From: Lysobacter sp. ISL-50
Lineage (GTDB): Bacteria > Pseudomonadota > Gammaproteobacteria > Xanthomonadales > Xanthomonadaceae
Length of the DNA: 64,000 nt
Assembly: GCF_018612875.1 (NCBI RefSeq)
Contig: NZ_JAGGRI010000007.1
Location: 62,001 to 126,000, forward strand
Direction: 5' to 3'
Below the pieces are notes generated by a model. That model was given only the letters and a program-made list of their open reading frames with translations, searched no databases and was not told the origin of the DNA. Every line of letters starts with the position of its first letter. Position 1 is the first letter of the stretch. This document shows positions 32,338-41,165 of this stretch, piece after piece. Made by a program: the position numbers and the translations under genes.

Positions 32338-32715
32338 ATGAGCAACGACCTGATCGCCCATCTGCAGGATCTGGCTTCGGACTTCGGCGCGCTGAGCGCG
32401 CGCCGGATGTTCGGCGCTCATGGCGTCTACCACGACGGCGTGATAATCGGACTGGTGTCGGCCGAGGTGCTGTATCTGAAGACCGACGCGGACACGCAGG
32501 AACGGTTCCGCGCGGCCGGCAGCGGGCCTTTCATGTACACGCGGCGCGGCGAGACGGTGCCGACCAGTTATTGGTCGGTGCCGGAGGCGGCGATGGATTC
32601 GCCGCAGGATATGAAGCCGTGGCTCAGGTTGGCGTTCGAGGCGGCGTTGCGCAAGGCGAATGCGGCGCCGGTAAAGCGGCCGCGTTCGACCAAGCGGCGG
32701 GGTGGGGCGCGGTAA
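32338..32715 (+). CDS. TfoX/Sxy N-terminal domain protein
   Basis: A 125-residue protein with the TfoX N-terminal domain: 'LSARRMFGAHGVYHDGVIIG', 'EVLYLKTDADTQERFRAAGS' and 'SYWSVPEAAMDSPQDMKPWL', then a basic tail (KRPRSTKRRGGAR). Full TfoX/Sxy activates competence genes with CRP; stand-alone N-terminal proteins have unknown roles. It lies 28 bases past the TonB receptor gene and may be read through from it. Confidence 0.85.
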   Translation: MSNDLIAHLQDLASDFGALSARRMFGAHGVYHDGVIIGLVSAEVLYLKTDADTQERFRAAGSGPFMYTRRGETVPTSYWSVPEAAMDSPQDMKPWLRLAFEAALRKANAAPVKRPRSTKRRGGAR

Positions 32716-32779
32716 GCGGGCCCACGCAGCGACCCGAAGCCGAAATCCCTCCAGACCCCAAACCCACCCTCCAACCGCC

Positions 32780-32930
32780 TCCCCCCTTTGAAAAAGGGGG
32801 GCAGGGGGGATTCGCTTTTGCTTCAGTGCGAAGCAAAGCGAAGAGCAAATCCCCCGCGCTGCGGTTTAGTCGGAAGCCGATTCTCGCCGGGCGCCCGCCC
32901 CCTTTTTCAAAGGGGGCAAAGTTGGCGCGC
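32780..32930. repeat. Repeat family A, extended inverted pair
   Basis: Unit CCCCCCTTTGAAAAAGGGGG (32781-32800) faces a reverse unit CCCCCTTTTTCAAAGGGGGC (about 32898-32920). The intervening 'GCAAATCCCCCGCGCTGCGG' and 'GGGCGCCCGCCC' match those in the 29.6-kb copy. It separates the convergent TfoX-N and LysR genes. Confidence 0.8.
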
Positions 32931-32948
32931 AGGTCTCGGACTCGCAGA

Positions 32949-33833
32949 TCAGCCCTTCTCCACCGCCAACAACCAATCCAGAAACGTCTGCGCCGTCGCC
33001 CGCAAACGCCGGTGCGACGGATAGATCGCGTAATACCCCCAGCGCGCCGGCATCGACGGCCCCGGCAGGCGGATCAACTGCCCCGAGCGCAGATACGGCC
33101 CCACGATCTGCTCGCGCGCCAACGCCACGCCGATGCCTTGCGCCGCCGCCATCATCGCGTCGGTGGTGTTGCTGAAGATGTAACGCTCTTCCAGCTTGCG
33201 CCCGTGCACGTCGGCGGCGCGGAACCAGTCGTGCCAACCCTGCCGGGCCTGATCGGCGATCAACGGCATCTCGGCGATCTGCGCCGGCTCGGTGATCTGC
33301 TCGACGCCCGGCAGGTTGGGCGAGGCCACCGGGAACAAGGCATCGTCCATCAGATGGTGCGCGGTCAGCCCCGGCCAATGGCCGGCGCCGTGGCGGATGC
33401 CGATGTCGGGGCCGCTGTCGTCGAAGCGGGTCAGCGCGATCTCGGTATCGACGCTGAGCTGGATTTGCGGGTGCGCACGGGTGAACTGGTTCAGGCGCGG
33501 CAACAGCCAGATGTAGGCCAGCGAATGCAGGGTGGTGATGCGCACGCGATCACGCTCTTCGCGCGCCAGACGCAGGCTGCGCAACACGCCGTCCATGTCG
33601 GCCAGGGCGGTGCCGGCGGCGTCGGCGAGCTGGCGGCCCTGGTCGGTCAACGCCACCCCGCGCGCATGTCGCTGGAACAGGCTCAGGCCGAGCCGGCTTT
33701 CGAGTTTGCGCACGTGATGGCTGATCGCGCTGGCGGTCAGATGCAGCTCTTCGGCGGCATGGGCGAAATTCTGGTGGCGCGCGGCGGCTTCGAACGCCGC
33801 CAGGGCCGGTAGCCAGTCTGCTCTGAGGGCCAT
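32949..33833 (-). CDS. LysR family regulator, GcvA-like
   Basis: A 294-residue LysR protein of the GcvA/AmpR branch: 'LPALAAFEAAARHQNFAHAA' and 'ELHLTASAISHHVRKLESRL' are its winged helix, then 'GLSLFQRHARGVALTDQGRQ'. Effector domain normal in length. The EamA exporter gene (start 34233) is divergent, 399 bases away; that is far for direct control but is a plausible target. AT-rich 'TTAAATTAAATTTG' directly upstream probably contains its own promoter. Confidence 0.88.
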   Translation of the reverse strand: MALRADWLPALAAFEAAARHQNFAHAAEELHLTASAISHHVRKLESRLGLSLFQRHARGVALTDQGRQLADAAGTALADMDGVLRSLRLAREERDRVRITTLHSLAYIWLLPRLNQFTRAHPQIQLSVDTEIALTRFDDSGPDIGIRHGAGHWPGLTAHHLMDDALFPVASPNLPGVEQITEPAQIAEMPLIADQARQGWHDWFRAADVHGRKLEERYIFSNTTDAMMAAAQGIGVALAREQIVGPYLRSGQLIRLPGPSMPARWGYYAIYPSHRRLRATAQTFLDWLLAVEKG

Positions 33834-34232
33834 GTCGAGCCTTAAATTAAATTTGTGGCTAGGTTCGAAAGTATGCGCTTGTCTGGGTTTGGCGGCCAGT
33901 CAGAATAGCGGGGAGGGAAAAGCCAGATTGTCGCTACGGGCCGTATCGCTGGCGTTCGCAGGCGGTCGCGGCGGTGTCGAAACGGCCTGTGGCCGGCCCG
34001 CGGCGACACGAGGCAAGCGCCATGCCCGGCGGACAGGAACGGATCGCGACAGGCCGCTTCACCGGCCCGGCGCGATGGATGAAATCCGCAAGCGGACGCG
34101 CCGGTTCGCGCATCCCGGGCCGGACCGGTTACGGATATTCCCGCCGCCCCGATCGCGGCATGCTGCACCCAGATTCGCCAGCCGGCGCCCCCACGCTCCG
34201 GTCGTTCCGCCACCGTCGCTCGCGAGGTCGAG
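33834..34232. other. Intergenic region, no gene recognised
   Basis: This 399-base stretch between the LysR and EamA genes starts with an AT-rich pocket (33841-33860) that may hold the LysR promoter. The rest is GC-rich; open frames through it were judged shadows. No hairpin or repeat was seen. Confidence 0.4.
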
Positions 34233-35162
34233 ATGAGTACGTCGCAAACGCTCCGCATGCCCGCCGAATCGCAACCCACCGCCACGCCTTCGAGCGAAAC
34301 GGCGGCCGCACAGTCCTGGCGCACGCCGCTGGAGCTGACCATCCTCGGCGCGATCTGGGGCTCATCGTTCCTGTTCATGCGCGTGGCGGCGAAAGATTTC
34401 GGCGCGGTGCCGCTGGTGGAGATGCGCCTGGGCCTGGGCGCGCTGATCCTGCTGCCGTTCCTGTGGAAGGCGCGCGCTTCGTTCAAGGGCGCGATCTGGG
34501 CCAAGCTCGCGTTGATCGGCCTGATCAACTCGGCGATTCCCTTCATCCTGTTCGCCTGGGCCGCGCAGCGCGCGCCGGCCGGCATCGGCGCGATCACCAA
34601 TTCGATGGCGGTGCTGTTCACCGCCCTGGTCGGGTTCCTGTTCTTCGGCGAGAAGATCGGCGGCAAGCGCGCGATCGCCTTGCTCGCCGGTTTCGCCGGC
34701 GTGGTGGTGCTGGCCAGCGGCAAGACCGCCGGCGCCAGCATCGGCTGGGCGGTCGCCGCCGGCTGTTCGGCCGCGTTCTTGTACGGCATCGGCGCCAACC
34801 TGGTGCGGCGCCAGCTCACCGGCCTGCCGGCGGCCGCGGTCGCGGCAGCGACGCTGGGCACCTCGGCGCTGCTGATCCTGCCGTTCGCGATCGCCCACTG
34901 GCCCGATCATGCGATCCCGGCCAAGTCGTGGTTCTCCGCGTCGATGCTGGGCGTGGTCTGCACCGGCATCGCCTTCGTCATGTACTACCGCCTGATCCAG
35001 CGCATCGGCGCCGCCCGCGCGGTCGCGGTGACTTATCTGGTGCCGCTGTTCGGCGTGGCCTGGGGCTGGATGCTGCTGGGCGAGCCGCTGACGGTGACGA
35101 TGGTCGTCGCGGCGATGTTGATTTTGGGCAGCGTGGCGTTGAGTCAGCGGGCGGCCAAGTAG
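34233..35162 (+). CDS. EamA/DMT superfamily exporter
   Basis: A 309-residue inner-membrane protein with ten predicted helices in two repeated EamA halves, first 'ELTILGAIWGSSFLFMRVAA' and second beginning 'IGWAVAAGCSAAFLYGIGAN'. 'YLVPLFGVAWGWMLLGEPLT' is the typical closing motif of RhaT/YdcZ-type DMT exporters. It likely exports a metabolite or amino acid. The GAGGTCG site precedes the ATG. Confidence 0.9.
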   Translation: MSTSQTLRMPAESQPTATPSSETAAAQSWRTPLELTILGAIWGSSFLFMRVAAKDFGAVPLVEMRLGLGALILLPFLWKARASFKGAIWAKLALIGLINSAIPFILFAWAAQRAPAGIGAITNSMAVLFTALVGFLFFGEKIGGKRAIALLAGFAGVVVLASGKTAGASIGWAVAAGCSAAFLYGIGANLVRRQLTGLPAAAVAAATLGTSALLILPFAIAHWPDHAIPAKSWFSASMLGVVCTGIAFVMYYRLIQRIGAARAVAVTYLVPLFGVAWGWMLLGEPLTVTMVVAAMLILGSVALSQRAAK

Positions 35163-35246
35163 GCCTCTGCCGACGACGGCATCTTCATGGCATCAGGTGG
35201 ATGCCGCTGTGCCGCGCCTTTTTCATTCGGCAATTCCCGCGTACCT

Positions 35247-35310
35247 CTCATTCCCGCGAACGCGGGCTCCGCCGAAGTGAAGCGGAGCCCGCGTTCGCGG
35301 GAATGACGGG
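35247..35310. repeat. Repeat family D, long stem-loop
   Basis: CATTCCCGCGAACGCGGGCT followed by CCGC pairs with its exact reverse complement at the other side of an 8-base loop (CGAAGTGA), giving a stem of about 24 pairs. Family D units also occur at 38.1 and 55.6 kb. It lies between the EamA and cyclase genes and could end transcription. Confidence 0.8.
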
Positions 35311-35334
35311 CAAAAGCCTTACTCGGAGCCTCAC

Positions 35335-36231
35335 GTGTCCCCCATCCAACACCGCGTCCAATTCGACTTCGACATCGAATTCAGCAACGGCGGCGGCCTG
35401 CAAGGCCAAGGCTTCCGCCTCGACATCGACGGCGACGACATCAGCGATGCCGAACTGATCGACTACATCGTGCGCGATCTTCGCCTGTTGATGGTCGGCC
35501 CGGCGCGCATCCTCAACAAGCGCATCCTGGTCGAAGCGCACAAGCGCAAGGCCGGTGCGATCGAAAGCGGCAGCATCCGCTATATCGATCTGAGCCATAC
35601 CATCGAAGACGGGCTGGTCACCTATCCGGGCATGCCGCCGGCGCATATCTGCGATTACCTCAGCCGCGAACGCTCGCGCGACATTTACGAAGAGGGCACC
35701 GAGTTCCAGATCGGACGCATCGACATGGTCGCCAACACCGGCACCTACATCGACTGCCCTTCGCATCGCTACGCCGACGGCAAGGACTTGTCCGAAATCG
35801 GCGCGGAAGACTGCGCCGACCTCGATGCGATCGTGGTGCGGGTCGCGGCGGACGTGCGCGCGATCGACGACACCTATTTCCGCGATCTGGAGCTGCGCGG
35901 CCGCGCGGTGCTGGTGCATACCGGCTGGGACGTGCATTTCGCCACCGCGGTCTATGGCGTGGACCATCCGTTTCTGACCGAATCGGCGGCGGTGTGGCTG
36001 CGCGATTGCGGGGTCAAGCTGGTCGGGATCGATTCGGTGAATATCGACGACACGCGCGGCAAGAGCCGGCCGGTGCATTCGACCTTGCTCGGCGCCGGGA
36101 TTCTGATCGTCGAACACTTGCGCAATCTGGCTGCATTGCCGGATGAGGGTTTCAGCTTCAGCGCGGTGCCGCCGAAGGTGAAGGGCATGGGGACGTTTCC
36201 GGTGCGGGCTTTGGCGAAGTTTGTCGGGTGA
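35335..36231 (+). CDS. Cyclase family (kynurenine-formamidase-like) protein
   Basis: A 298-residue protein: an N-terminal 60-residue extension, then the cyclase/KynB-type domain from about 82 ('IRYIDLSHTIEDGLVTYPGM'). The metal-binding HxGTHxDxPxH motif is changed to 'ANTGTYIDCPSHRY': the first His is Asn and the second is Tyr, while Asp and the final His remain. It has 'VLVHTGWD' and 'VGIDSVNIDDT', normal for the family. This variant form occurs in some relatives. Start is GTG at 35335. Function inferred: amidase or dehydratase of unknown substrate. Confidence 0.82.
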   Translation: MSPIQHRVQFDFDIEFSNGGGLQGQGFRLDIDGDDISDAELIDYIVRDLRLLMVGPARILNKRILVEAHKRKAGAIESGSIRYIDLSHTIEDGLVTYPGMPPAHICDYLSRERSRDIYEEGTEFQIGRIDMVANTGTYIDCPSHRYADGKDLSEIGAEDCADLDAIVVRVAADVRAIDDTYFRDLELRGRAVLVHTGWDVHFATAVYGVDHPFLTESAAVWLRDCGVKLVGIDSVNIDDTRGKSRPVHSTLLGAGILIVEHLRNLAALPDEGFSFSAVPPKVKGMGTFPVRALAKFVG

Positions 36232-36258
36232 TCTTTGGGGGCGCGTGGGTGCTGATCG

Positions 36259-36345
36259 AAGAGCATCGGGGCTGAAGCCCCTCCTACAATAAACCTCGTG
36301 GCCGCGAAGTCTTTTGTGGGAGGGGCTTCAGCCCCGATGCTTTTC
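36259..36345. repeat. Repeat family B, inverted pair
   Basis: Reverse unit GGGGCTGAAGCCCCTCCTAC (36268-36287) faces GTGGGAGGGGCTTCAGCCCC (36315-36334) with about 25 bases between. It separates the convergent cyclase and LysR genes. Confidence 0.8.
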
Positions 36346-36363
36346 GGTCAGATCATTCGAAAC

Positions 36364-37266
36364 TCACCGCCGCAAATACTCCTGCAACGCCGCGATCGCC
36401 ATCCTCACCTTCGCCGGCTGCGCATCGCGCTGCGCGGTCACCGCGAACACGCCCAGCGGCGGCATCGTCCAGTCCGGCAACACCAGCACGGCGCGGCCGT
36501 CGGCCAGCAACGGGGTCGCATCGGGCTCGGGCAGGCGCACGATGCCCAGGTCCTGCAGCATCATCTCCTTCACTGTGCGCGAGCTGTTGCTGACGATGCG
36601 TCCGCTCACGCGCACGCGCCGCGACGGTTCGCCGTCGCGATACAGCTCCACGTACTCGGGCTGATTGAGCACGCTGAGGATCAGCATCGGATGCTGCGAC
36701 AACTCCTCCGGCGTCGCCGGCAGGCCGTGTTCGCGCGCGTAGGCCGCCGAGGCCACCAGCAGGTGCCGCCATTCGGCCATGCGCCGCGCGATCAGGTTGG
36801 AGTCCGACAGACGCCCGACCCGGATCGCCAGATCGATGCGCTCGGCGATCAGGTCGATCTGCCGGTCGTCGGCGAACACGCGCAGCGACAACTCCGGGTA
36901 CGCGCGCAGCAACGGCGCCAGCGCCGGCGCGAGGTGCGAGGCGAAACCCACCGGCACCGCGACCCGCAATTCGCCGCGCGGCGTGTCGCGCAGATCGCCC
37001 AGGCGCCCGTCGGCGTTGCGCGCGGCGTGCAGCATCGCCGCGCAATCCTCGTAATAGGCCTGGCCGATCTCGGTGGTGGTCAGCTTGCGGGTGGATCGAT
37101 GCAGCAGCACCACGCCGGTTTCGCTCTCCAGCTGGCGCAGTTGCTGGCTGACCGCCGAGGGGGTCATGTCCAGCTCGCGCGCGGCCGCGCTCATCGAGCC
37201 CAGCTCGACCACGCGGGCGAACAGGGCCATGCGCTTGAGGCGGTCTATCGTGAAGTCCAGCTTCAT
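36364..37266 (-). CDS. LysR family transcriptional regulator
   Basis: A 300-residue LysR protein with 'ALFARVVELGSMSAAARELD' and 'TPSAVSQQLRQLESETGVVL' (winged helix), and 'LRVAVPVGFASHLAPALAPL' starting the effector domain. It is divergent from an NAD(P)-binding oxidoreductase gene only 82 bases away, so the shared promoter region (37267-37348) is likely its operator site. The start ATG is at 37264-37266. Confidence 0.9.
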   Translation of the reverse strand: MKLDFTIDRLKRMALFARVVELGSMSAAARELDMTPSAVSQQLRQLESETGVVLLHRSTRKLTTTEIGQAYYEDCAAMLHAARNADGRLGDLRDTPRGELRVAVPVGFASHLAPALAPLLRAYPELSLRVFADDRQIDLIAERIDLAIRVGRLSDSNLIARRMAEWRHLLVASAAYAREHGLPATPEELSQHPMLILSVLNQPEYVELYRDGEPSRRVRVSGRIVSNSSRTVKEMMLQDLGIVRLPEPDATPLLADGRAVLVLPDWTMPPLGVFAVTAQRDAQPAKVRMAIAALQEYLRR

Positions 37267-37348
37267 GGTTATAGCTTCCGTGGCCGGATTATCGCCGGGT
37301 CTTTAAGTGGGCAAACTATATCCCGTCCTCACCTCACTGGAGTCACCC

Positions 37349-37999
37349 ATGAACATCGTCCTGATCGGCGCCACCGGCTACGTCGGCCGCGCCGTGCTCG
37401 AAGAAGCCCTGAGCCGTGGCCACCGCGTCACCGCCGTGGCCCGCGACACCGCCTCGCTGCCGGCCCACGCCGGCCTGACCGCCAAGACGGCGGCCATCGA
37501 CGGCGGCGACCCGGCCAAGGTCGCCGAACTGGTGCGCGACCACGAGGCGGTGATCGCCTCGTTCAACGCCGGTGGCTGGAGCAACCCGAATCTCGGCGCC
37601 GATACGGTCGCCGGTTACGCGCAGATCGTCGCCGGCCTGAAGCAGGCCTCGGTGCCGCGCCTGTTGGTGGTCGGCGGCGCCGGCAGCCTGGAGGTCTCGC
37701 CCGGTCAGCAGGTGCTCGATCAGCCCGGTTTCCCGGAGCAATACCGCGGCGGCGCCGAAGCGATGCGCACGGTGTTGAACACGCTGCGCGGCGAGCGCGA
37801 ACTGGACTGGAGCTTCCTGTCCCCGGCCGCGCACCTGGTGCCGGGCGAGCGCAGCGGCCGCTTCCGCATCGGCGGCGATCAACTGCTGGTCGATGACAAG
37901 GGCGAGAGCAATGTTTCGGTACAGGATTACGCGGTCGCGCTGATCGATGAGCTGGAGCAGCCGGCGCATTCGCGCAAGCGGTTTACCGTGGCGTATTGA
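37349..37999 (+). CDS. NAD(P)-binding oxidoreductase (NmrA/BVR-B-like)
   Basis: A 216-residue atypical short-chain dehydrogenase: nucleotide motif 'IVLIGATGYVGRAVLEEAL' (GxxGxxG) at the N-terminus, and 'RLLVVGGAGSLEVSPGQQVL' later. It lacks the YxxxK catalytic pair of classical SDRs, as usual for NmrA-like and biliverdin-reductase-B-like proteins, some being flavin reductases or redox sensors. It is controlled, most likely, by the divergent LysR gene. Confidence 0.85.
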   Translation: MNIVLIGATGYVGRAVLEEALSRGHRVTAVARDTASLPAHAGLTAKTAAIDGGDPAKVAELVRDHEAVIASFNAGGWSNPNLGADTVAGYAQIVAGLKQASVPRLLVVGGAGSLEVSPGQQVLDQPGFPEQYRGGAEAMRTVLNTLRGERELDWSFLSPAAHLVPGERSGRFRIGGDQLLVDDKGESNVSVQDYAVALIDELEQPAHSRKRFTVAY

Positions 38000-38069
38000 G
38001 CGAAGGATTGATGGCGGCGGGCGGATAGCGCCCGCTGCCTGGTTCGGTTTTCGTTTCCTCTCCAGACCG

Positions 38070-38152
38070 TCATTCCCGCGAACGCGGGAATCCAGCGGCT
38101 TTCGAGCAAGTTGCGTCAAAGTCACTGGATTCCCGCGTTCGCGGGAATGACG
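38070..38152. repeat. Repeat family D, inverted pair
   Basis: CATTCCCGCGAACGCGGGAA (38070-38089) with TCCAG faces CTGGATTCCCGCGTTCGCGG followed by GAATG (up to 38149). Each unit is itself a palindrome, so either short hairpins or one long one can form. It lies between the convergent NmrA-like and aldo/keto reductase genes. Confidence 0.8.
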
Positions 38153-38222
38153 GGCTTGGGGGTTGCGCGGGAGGAGTGCGGCTAAGCGGCAACACCGGCC
38201 CTTCCAAACTCTAAATCACCTC

Positions 38223-39194
38223 TCACCCCACCGCCGCAATCAACGCCTCACACTGCTTCGCATCCAGCATCGCCCCAACTCCTGCCTTGAGATTGTCGGT
38301 CTGATTCCTGGGCTTCGCCGTAGCCGGAATCACCACCGTCACCGCCGGCTGGCTGAGTACGAACTTCAAGAACAACTGCGCCCACGAATCGGCGCCGACT
38401 TCGCTCGCCCACGCCGGCAGCGGCTTGCCCTTGACCTGGGCGAACAGGCGGCCGTCCTCGAAGGCGCGGTTGATCATCACCGCGATGCCAAGCTCGCCCG
38501 CCAGCGGCAGGATCGCCCGCTCCGCGCCGCGCGATATCACCGAATAGTTGATCTGGATGAAATCCGGCTTGAGCGCGCGCATGTCGTCGGCCAACTGCGT
38601 GTGCGCGCTTTCCAGGTAATGGGTGAGGCCGACCAGCCGCACTTTTCCCTGCTGCTTGAGTTCGCGCGCCAAGGCCAGCTGCGTGCGGGTGTCGCGCAGG
38701 TTATGCACTTGCAGCAGGTCGATGCGATCGGTGCGCAGGCGTTGCAGCGAGCGCTGGAACTGCGCCAGCCCTTCGGCGCGGCCGTTGACGCCGGACAATT
38801 TGGTTGCCAGGAACAGACGATCGCGCAGTTGGGCCTGCGCGACCAGTTCGCCGAGCACATCCTCGGCGCTGGAATAGGTCGGCGCGGTATCGACCACGCG
38901 CGCGCCGGCATCGACGAAACGCTTGAGCACCTCGCGCAGCGGTTCGCGCGCGGCGGCATTCTCGCCGATTTCGAAATTGCCCGAGGTGCCCAGGCCGATC
39001 ACCGGCACCCGTTCGCCGGTCGCGGGAATCTTGCGTTTGATCAGCGCGCCGGAGAACGGCGTTTCGGCTCGCTCGGCCGCCAGCGGCACCGCCGCTGCCG
39101 ACGGCGCTTCGCCGCTGCAGGCGCTCAACGGCGCGAGGGCGAGGCCGGTGGCGACCACGGCAGTGGAACTGAGGAATTCGCGACGACTGGCCAT
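38223..39194 (-). CDS. Aldo/keto reductase, Tat-exported lipoprotein-like
   Basis: A 323-residue aldo/keto reductase with a twin-arginine signal ('SRREFLSSTAVVATGL') that ends in a lipobox-like 'PLSAC' (C26). Family motifs: 'VIGLGTSGNFEIG', 'VVDTAPTYSSAEDVLGELVA' (catalytic Asp and Tyr), 'LFLATKLSG' (Lys), 'IDLLQVHNL' (His). Catalytic residues appear complete. It would act outside the inner membrane, unusual for NADPH enzymes, unless cofactor is loaded before Tat export. Confidence 0.88.
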   Translation of the reverse strand: MASRREFLSSTAVVATGLALAPLSACSGEAPSAAAVPLAAERAETPFSGALIKRKIPATGERVPVIGLGTSGNFEIGENAAAREPLREVLKRFVDAGARVVDTAPTYSSAEDVLGELVAQAQLRDRLFLATKLSGVNGRAEGLAQFQRSLQRLRTDRIDLLQVHNLRDTRTQLALARELKQQGKVRLVGLTHYLESAHTQLADDMRALKPDFIQINYSVISRGAERAILPLAGELGIAVMINRAFEDGRLFAQVKGKPLPAWASEVGADSWAQLFLKFVLSQPAVTVVIPATAKPRNQTDNLKAGVGAMLDAKQCEALIAAVG

Positions 39195-39327
39195 GACGAT
39201 GACTCGCGTTGGAATCGGTGCGGTTCGGTGCGGCTTCGATGCGCAGCCTCGCGCATTCCGGCGCCGCGCTCAAGCGCCGGGGTCGCCATCGCGTGCGAGC
39301 CGCGACGGCAACGCCACCACGGCGCGT

Positions 39328-40239
39328 TCAACGCGCGCCGATCATCTCCAGCAGCCGCATCGACGCCGCCGGATTGCGTTCCTTCGCCGCGCTGATGAAA
39401 TACACGAACACCTCGCGCGGCGCGGCCTTGGCCAGCGCCGCGCCGACATGCGGCAGCTCCGGATTGTCCTCGCCGCGCGCCCAGGCCTGCGCGCGCCGCG
39501 CCCAGGCGTCGAGCTCGTCCTGCGGATAACCGGTGGCGATGTCGGCGCGCGCGCGCATCAACCGCGCATAGACGAAATCGCCGGTGACATCGGCCAGCGA
39601 CGGGTATTCGTCGGAATCGGTGAACACCGTGGCGATGCGGCGCTCGCGCGCCAACCGCAGATAGGCCGGATCGAGAAAGCTCGCGTGGCGCACTTCCAGC
39701 ACGTGCTTGAGCGCGCGGCCATCGAGCGTGCGCGGCAGGGCGTCGAGGAACGGCGCCAGATCGTCCGCATCGAAGCGGCGGCTGGGCGCCAGCTGCCACA
39801 GGATCGGCCCGAGCCGTTCGCCGAATTCGCCCAGGCCGCCGTCGATGAAGGCCTTCGCGCCCGACTGCGCCTTGGCCAGCGCGCCGGCCTGGGTGATGCG
39901 GCCGGGCGCCTTGAGCGAGAACATGAAATGCTCCGGCGTGTCCGCGGCCCATTTGGCGTAGGTCGCCGGCTTCTGCGCGCTGTAGAAGGTGCCGTTGATT
40001 TCGATGCTGCTGAGCTGGCGGCTGGCGTATTCCAGCTCGCGCCGCTGCACCAGGCCTTTCGGATAGAAATTGTCGCGCCACGGCACGAAGGTCCAGCCGC
40101 CGATGCCGCTGCGGATGCCGTCGATGGGCGCCACGCCATGGTTGCCGGCGAGCGGGTCCACGGCCGCGGGCTTGGCCGCGGCGGCGAACAGATCGCCGTC
40201 CGCGGAGGGATGATCGGACTTGCTCGGTTTGCGGTTCAT
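39328..40239 (-). CDS. DUF72 family protein
   Basis: A 303-residue DUF72 (YecE-like) TIM-barrel-like protein: 'GIGGWTFVPWRDNFYPKGL', 'YASRQLSSIEINGTFYSAQK', 'FMFSLKAPGRITQ', 'GPILWQLAPSRRFDADDLAP' and 'VEVRHASFLD'-like 'LEVRHASFLDPAYL'. Function unknown in general. Start ATG overlaps the stop of the upstream VOC gene by four bases (ATGA), so the two are coupled. The first 45 residues are a variable extension. Confidence 0.88.
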   Translation of the reverse strand: MNRKPSKSDHPSADGDLFAAAAKPAAVDPLAGNHGVAPIDGIRSGIGGWTFVPWRDNFYPKGLVQRRELEYASRQLSSIEINGTFYSAQKPATYAKWAADTPEHFMFSLKAPGRITQAGALAKAQSGAKAFIDGGLGEFGERLGPILWQLAPSRRFDADDLAPFLDALPRTLDGRALKHVLEVRHASFLDPAYLRLARERRIATVFTDSDEYPSLADVTGDFVYARLMRARADIATGYPQDELDAWARRAQAWARGEDNPELPHVGAALAKAAPREVFVYFISAAKERNPAASMRLLEMIGAR

Positions 40240-40661
40240 AGGTTCCAGGGATTGTAAGTGCCGAACCACCACAGGCGGCCTTCGATGTCGCGGCAGGTGT
40301 AGGCGCGTCCGCCGTAGTCCTGGTCGGCGACCGCGACCACGATCTGCGCGCCGGCCGCGCGAGCGCGGGCGTAATGCTCGTCGGCGTCGCTGACGACGAC
40401 CGAGCAGGCCTGAGTTTCGCGCCCTCCGATCTCATCGGGTTGGACGATGCGCTTGCTCCACTCGTTGTCGCCGTCATCGACGACCGAGCCGAGCATGATC
40501 ATGCCCGGGCCGTAGGTCAGCTGGGCATGGTGGACGGTCTCGCCGTCCTGGTAGACCGCGTGTTTCTCGAAACCGAAGGCGCGGCACAGCCATTCGATCG
40601 CGGCGGGGGCGTTGCGGTAGCGCAGGGACGGGATGATGGTGCTTCCGGCGATGGGATCCAT
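40236..40661 (-). CDS. VOC family protein
   Basis: A 141-residue glyoxalase-fold protein of the PhnB/YdcJ-like type: 'STIIPSLRYRNAPAAIEWLC' then 'RAFGFEKHAVYQDGETVHHA', and 'QDYGGRAYTCRDIEGRLWWF' at the C-terminus with the metal-binding strand. Close relatives act on bleomycin or are unassigned. First gene of a two-gene operon with DUF72. Confidence 0.88.
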   Translation of the reverse strand: MDPIAGSTIIPSLRYRNAPAAIEWLCRAFGFEKHAVYQDGETVHHAQLTYGPGMIMLGSVVDDGDNEWSKRIVQPDEIGGRETQACSVVVSDADEHYARARAAGAQIVVAVADQDYGGRAYTCRDIEGRLWWFGTYNPWNL

Positions 40662-40780
40662 GGCAAGGCTCCTGAGACGGCGCGGATGGGCGGTCGCTGC
40701 GGCGACGGGTGACGTTCGTCAGGCGACGAGGATAGCGCGGCAACGTTATTCTCGCGTCTTCATCGGGACGGGGCGCGCGC

Positions 40781-41131
40781 ATGAGCACTTACACCGGCAG
40801 TTGCCACTGCGGCAAGGTCGCGTATGAAGTCGAGGGCCAGATCGATCAGACGATCGACTGCAATTGTTCGATGTGCCAGCGTCGCGGCGGCCTGCTCTGG
40901 TTCGTGCCGCGCGCGGCCTTCAGCCTGAAAAGCGATCGGGCCGACGTGGGCACGTATCACTTCAACAAGCATTCGATCGATCACCACTTCTGCCGCAACT
41001 GCGGCATCGCGCCGTACAGCGAAGCCTCGATGCCCGACGGTACGCCGATGACGGCGATCAACGTGCGTTGCCTGGACGGGGTGGATTTGAAATCGCTGAA
41101 GATCGTGCCGATCGACGGGCGCTCGTACTGA
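40781..41131 (+). CDS. GFA family (glutathione-dependent formaldehyde-activating-like) protein
   Basis: A 116-residue zinc-binding protein: 'YTGSCHCGKVAYEVEG', 'DCNCSMCQRRGG' and 'HHFCRNCGIAPYS' supply the Cys ligands of the Mss4-like GFA fold. S-hydroxymethylglutathione synthase activity has been questioned even for the founding member, so the role is unknown. Start ATG at 40781 has no strong ribosome-binding site visible. Confidence 0.9.
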   Translation: MSTYTGSCHCGKVAYEVEGQIDQTIDCNCSMCQRRGGLLWFVPRAAFSLKSDRADVGTYHFNKHSIDHHFCRNCGIAPYSEASMPDGTPMTAINVRCLDGVDLKSLKIVPIDGRSY

Positions 41132-41165
41132 GCCTCGCGCCGCGTCAGCAACGGGCGGCGCTGCC

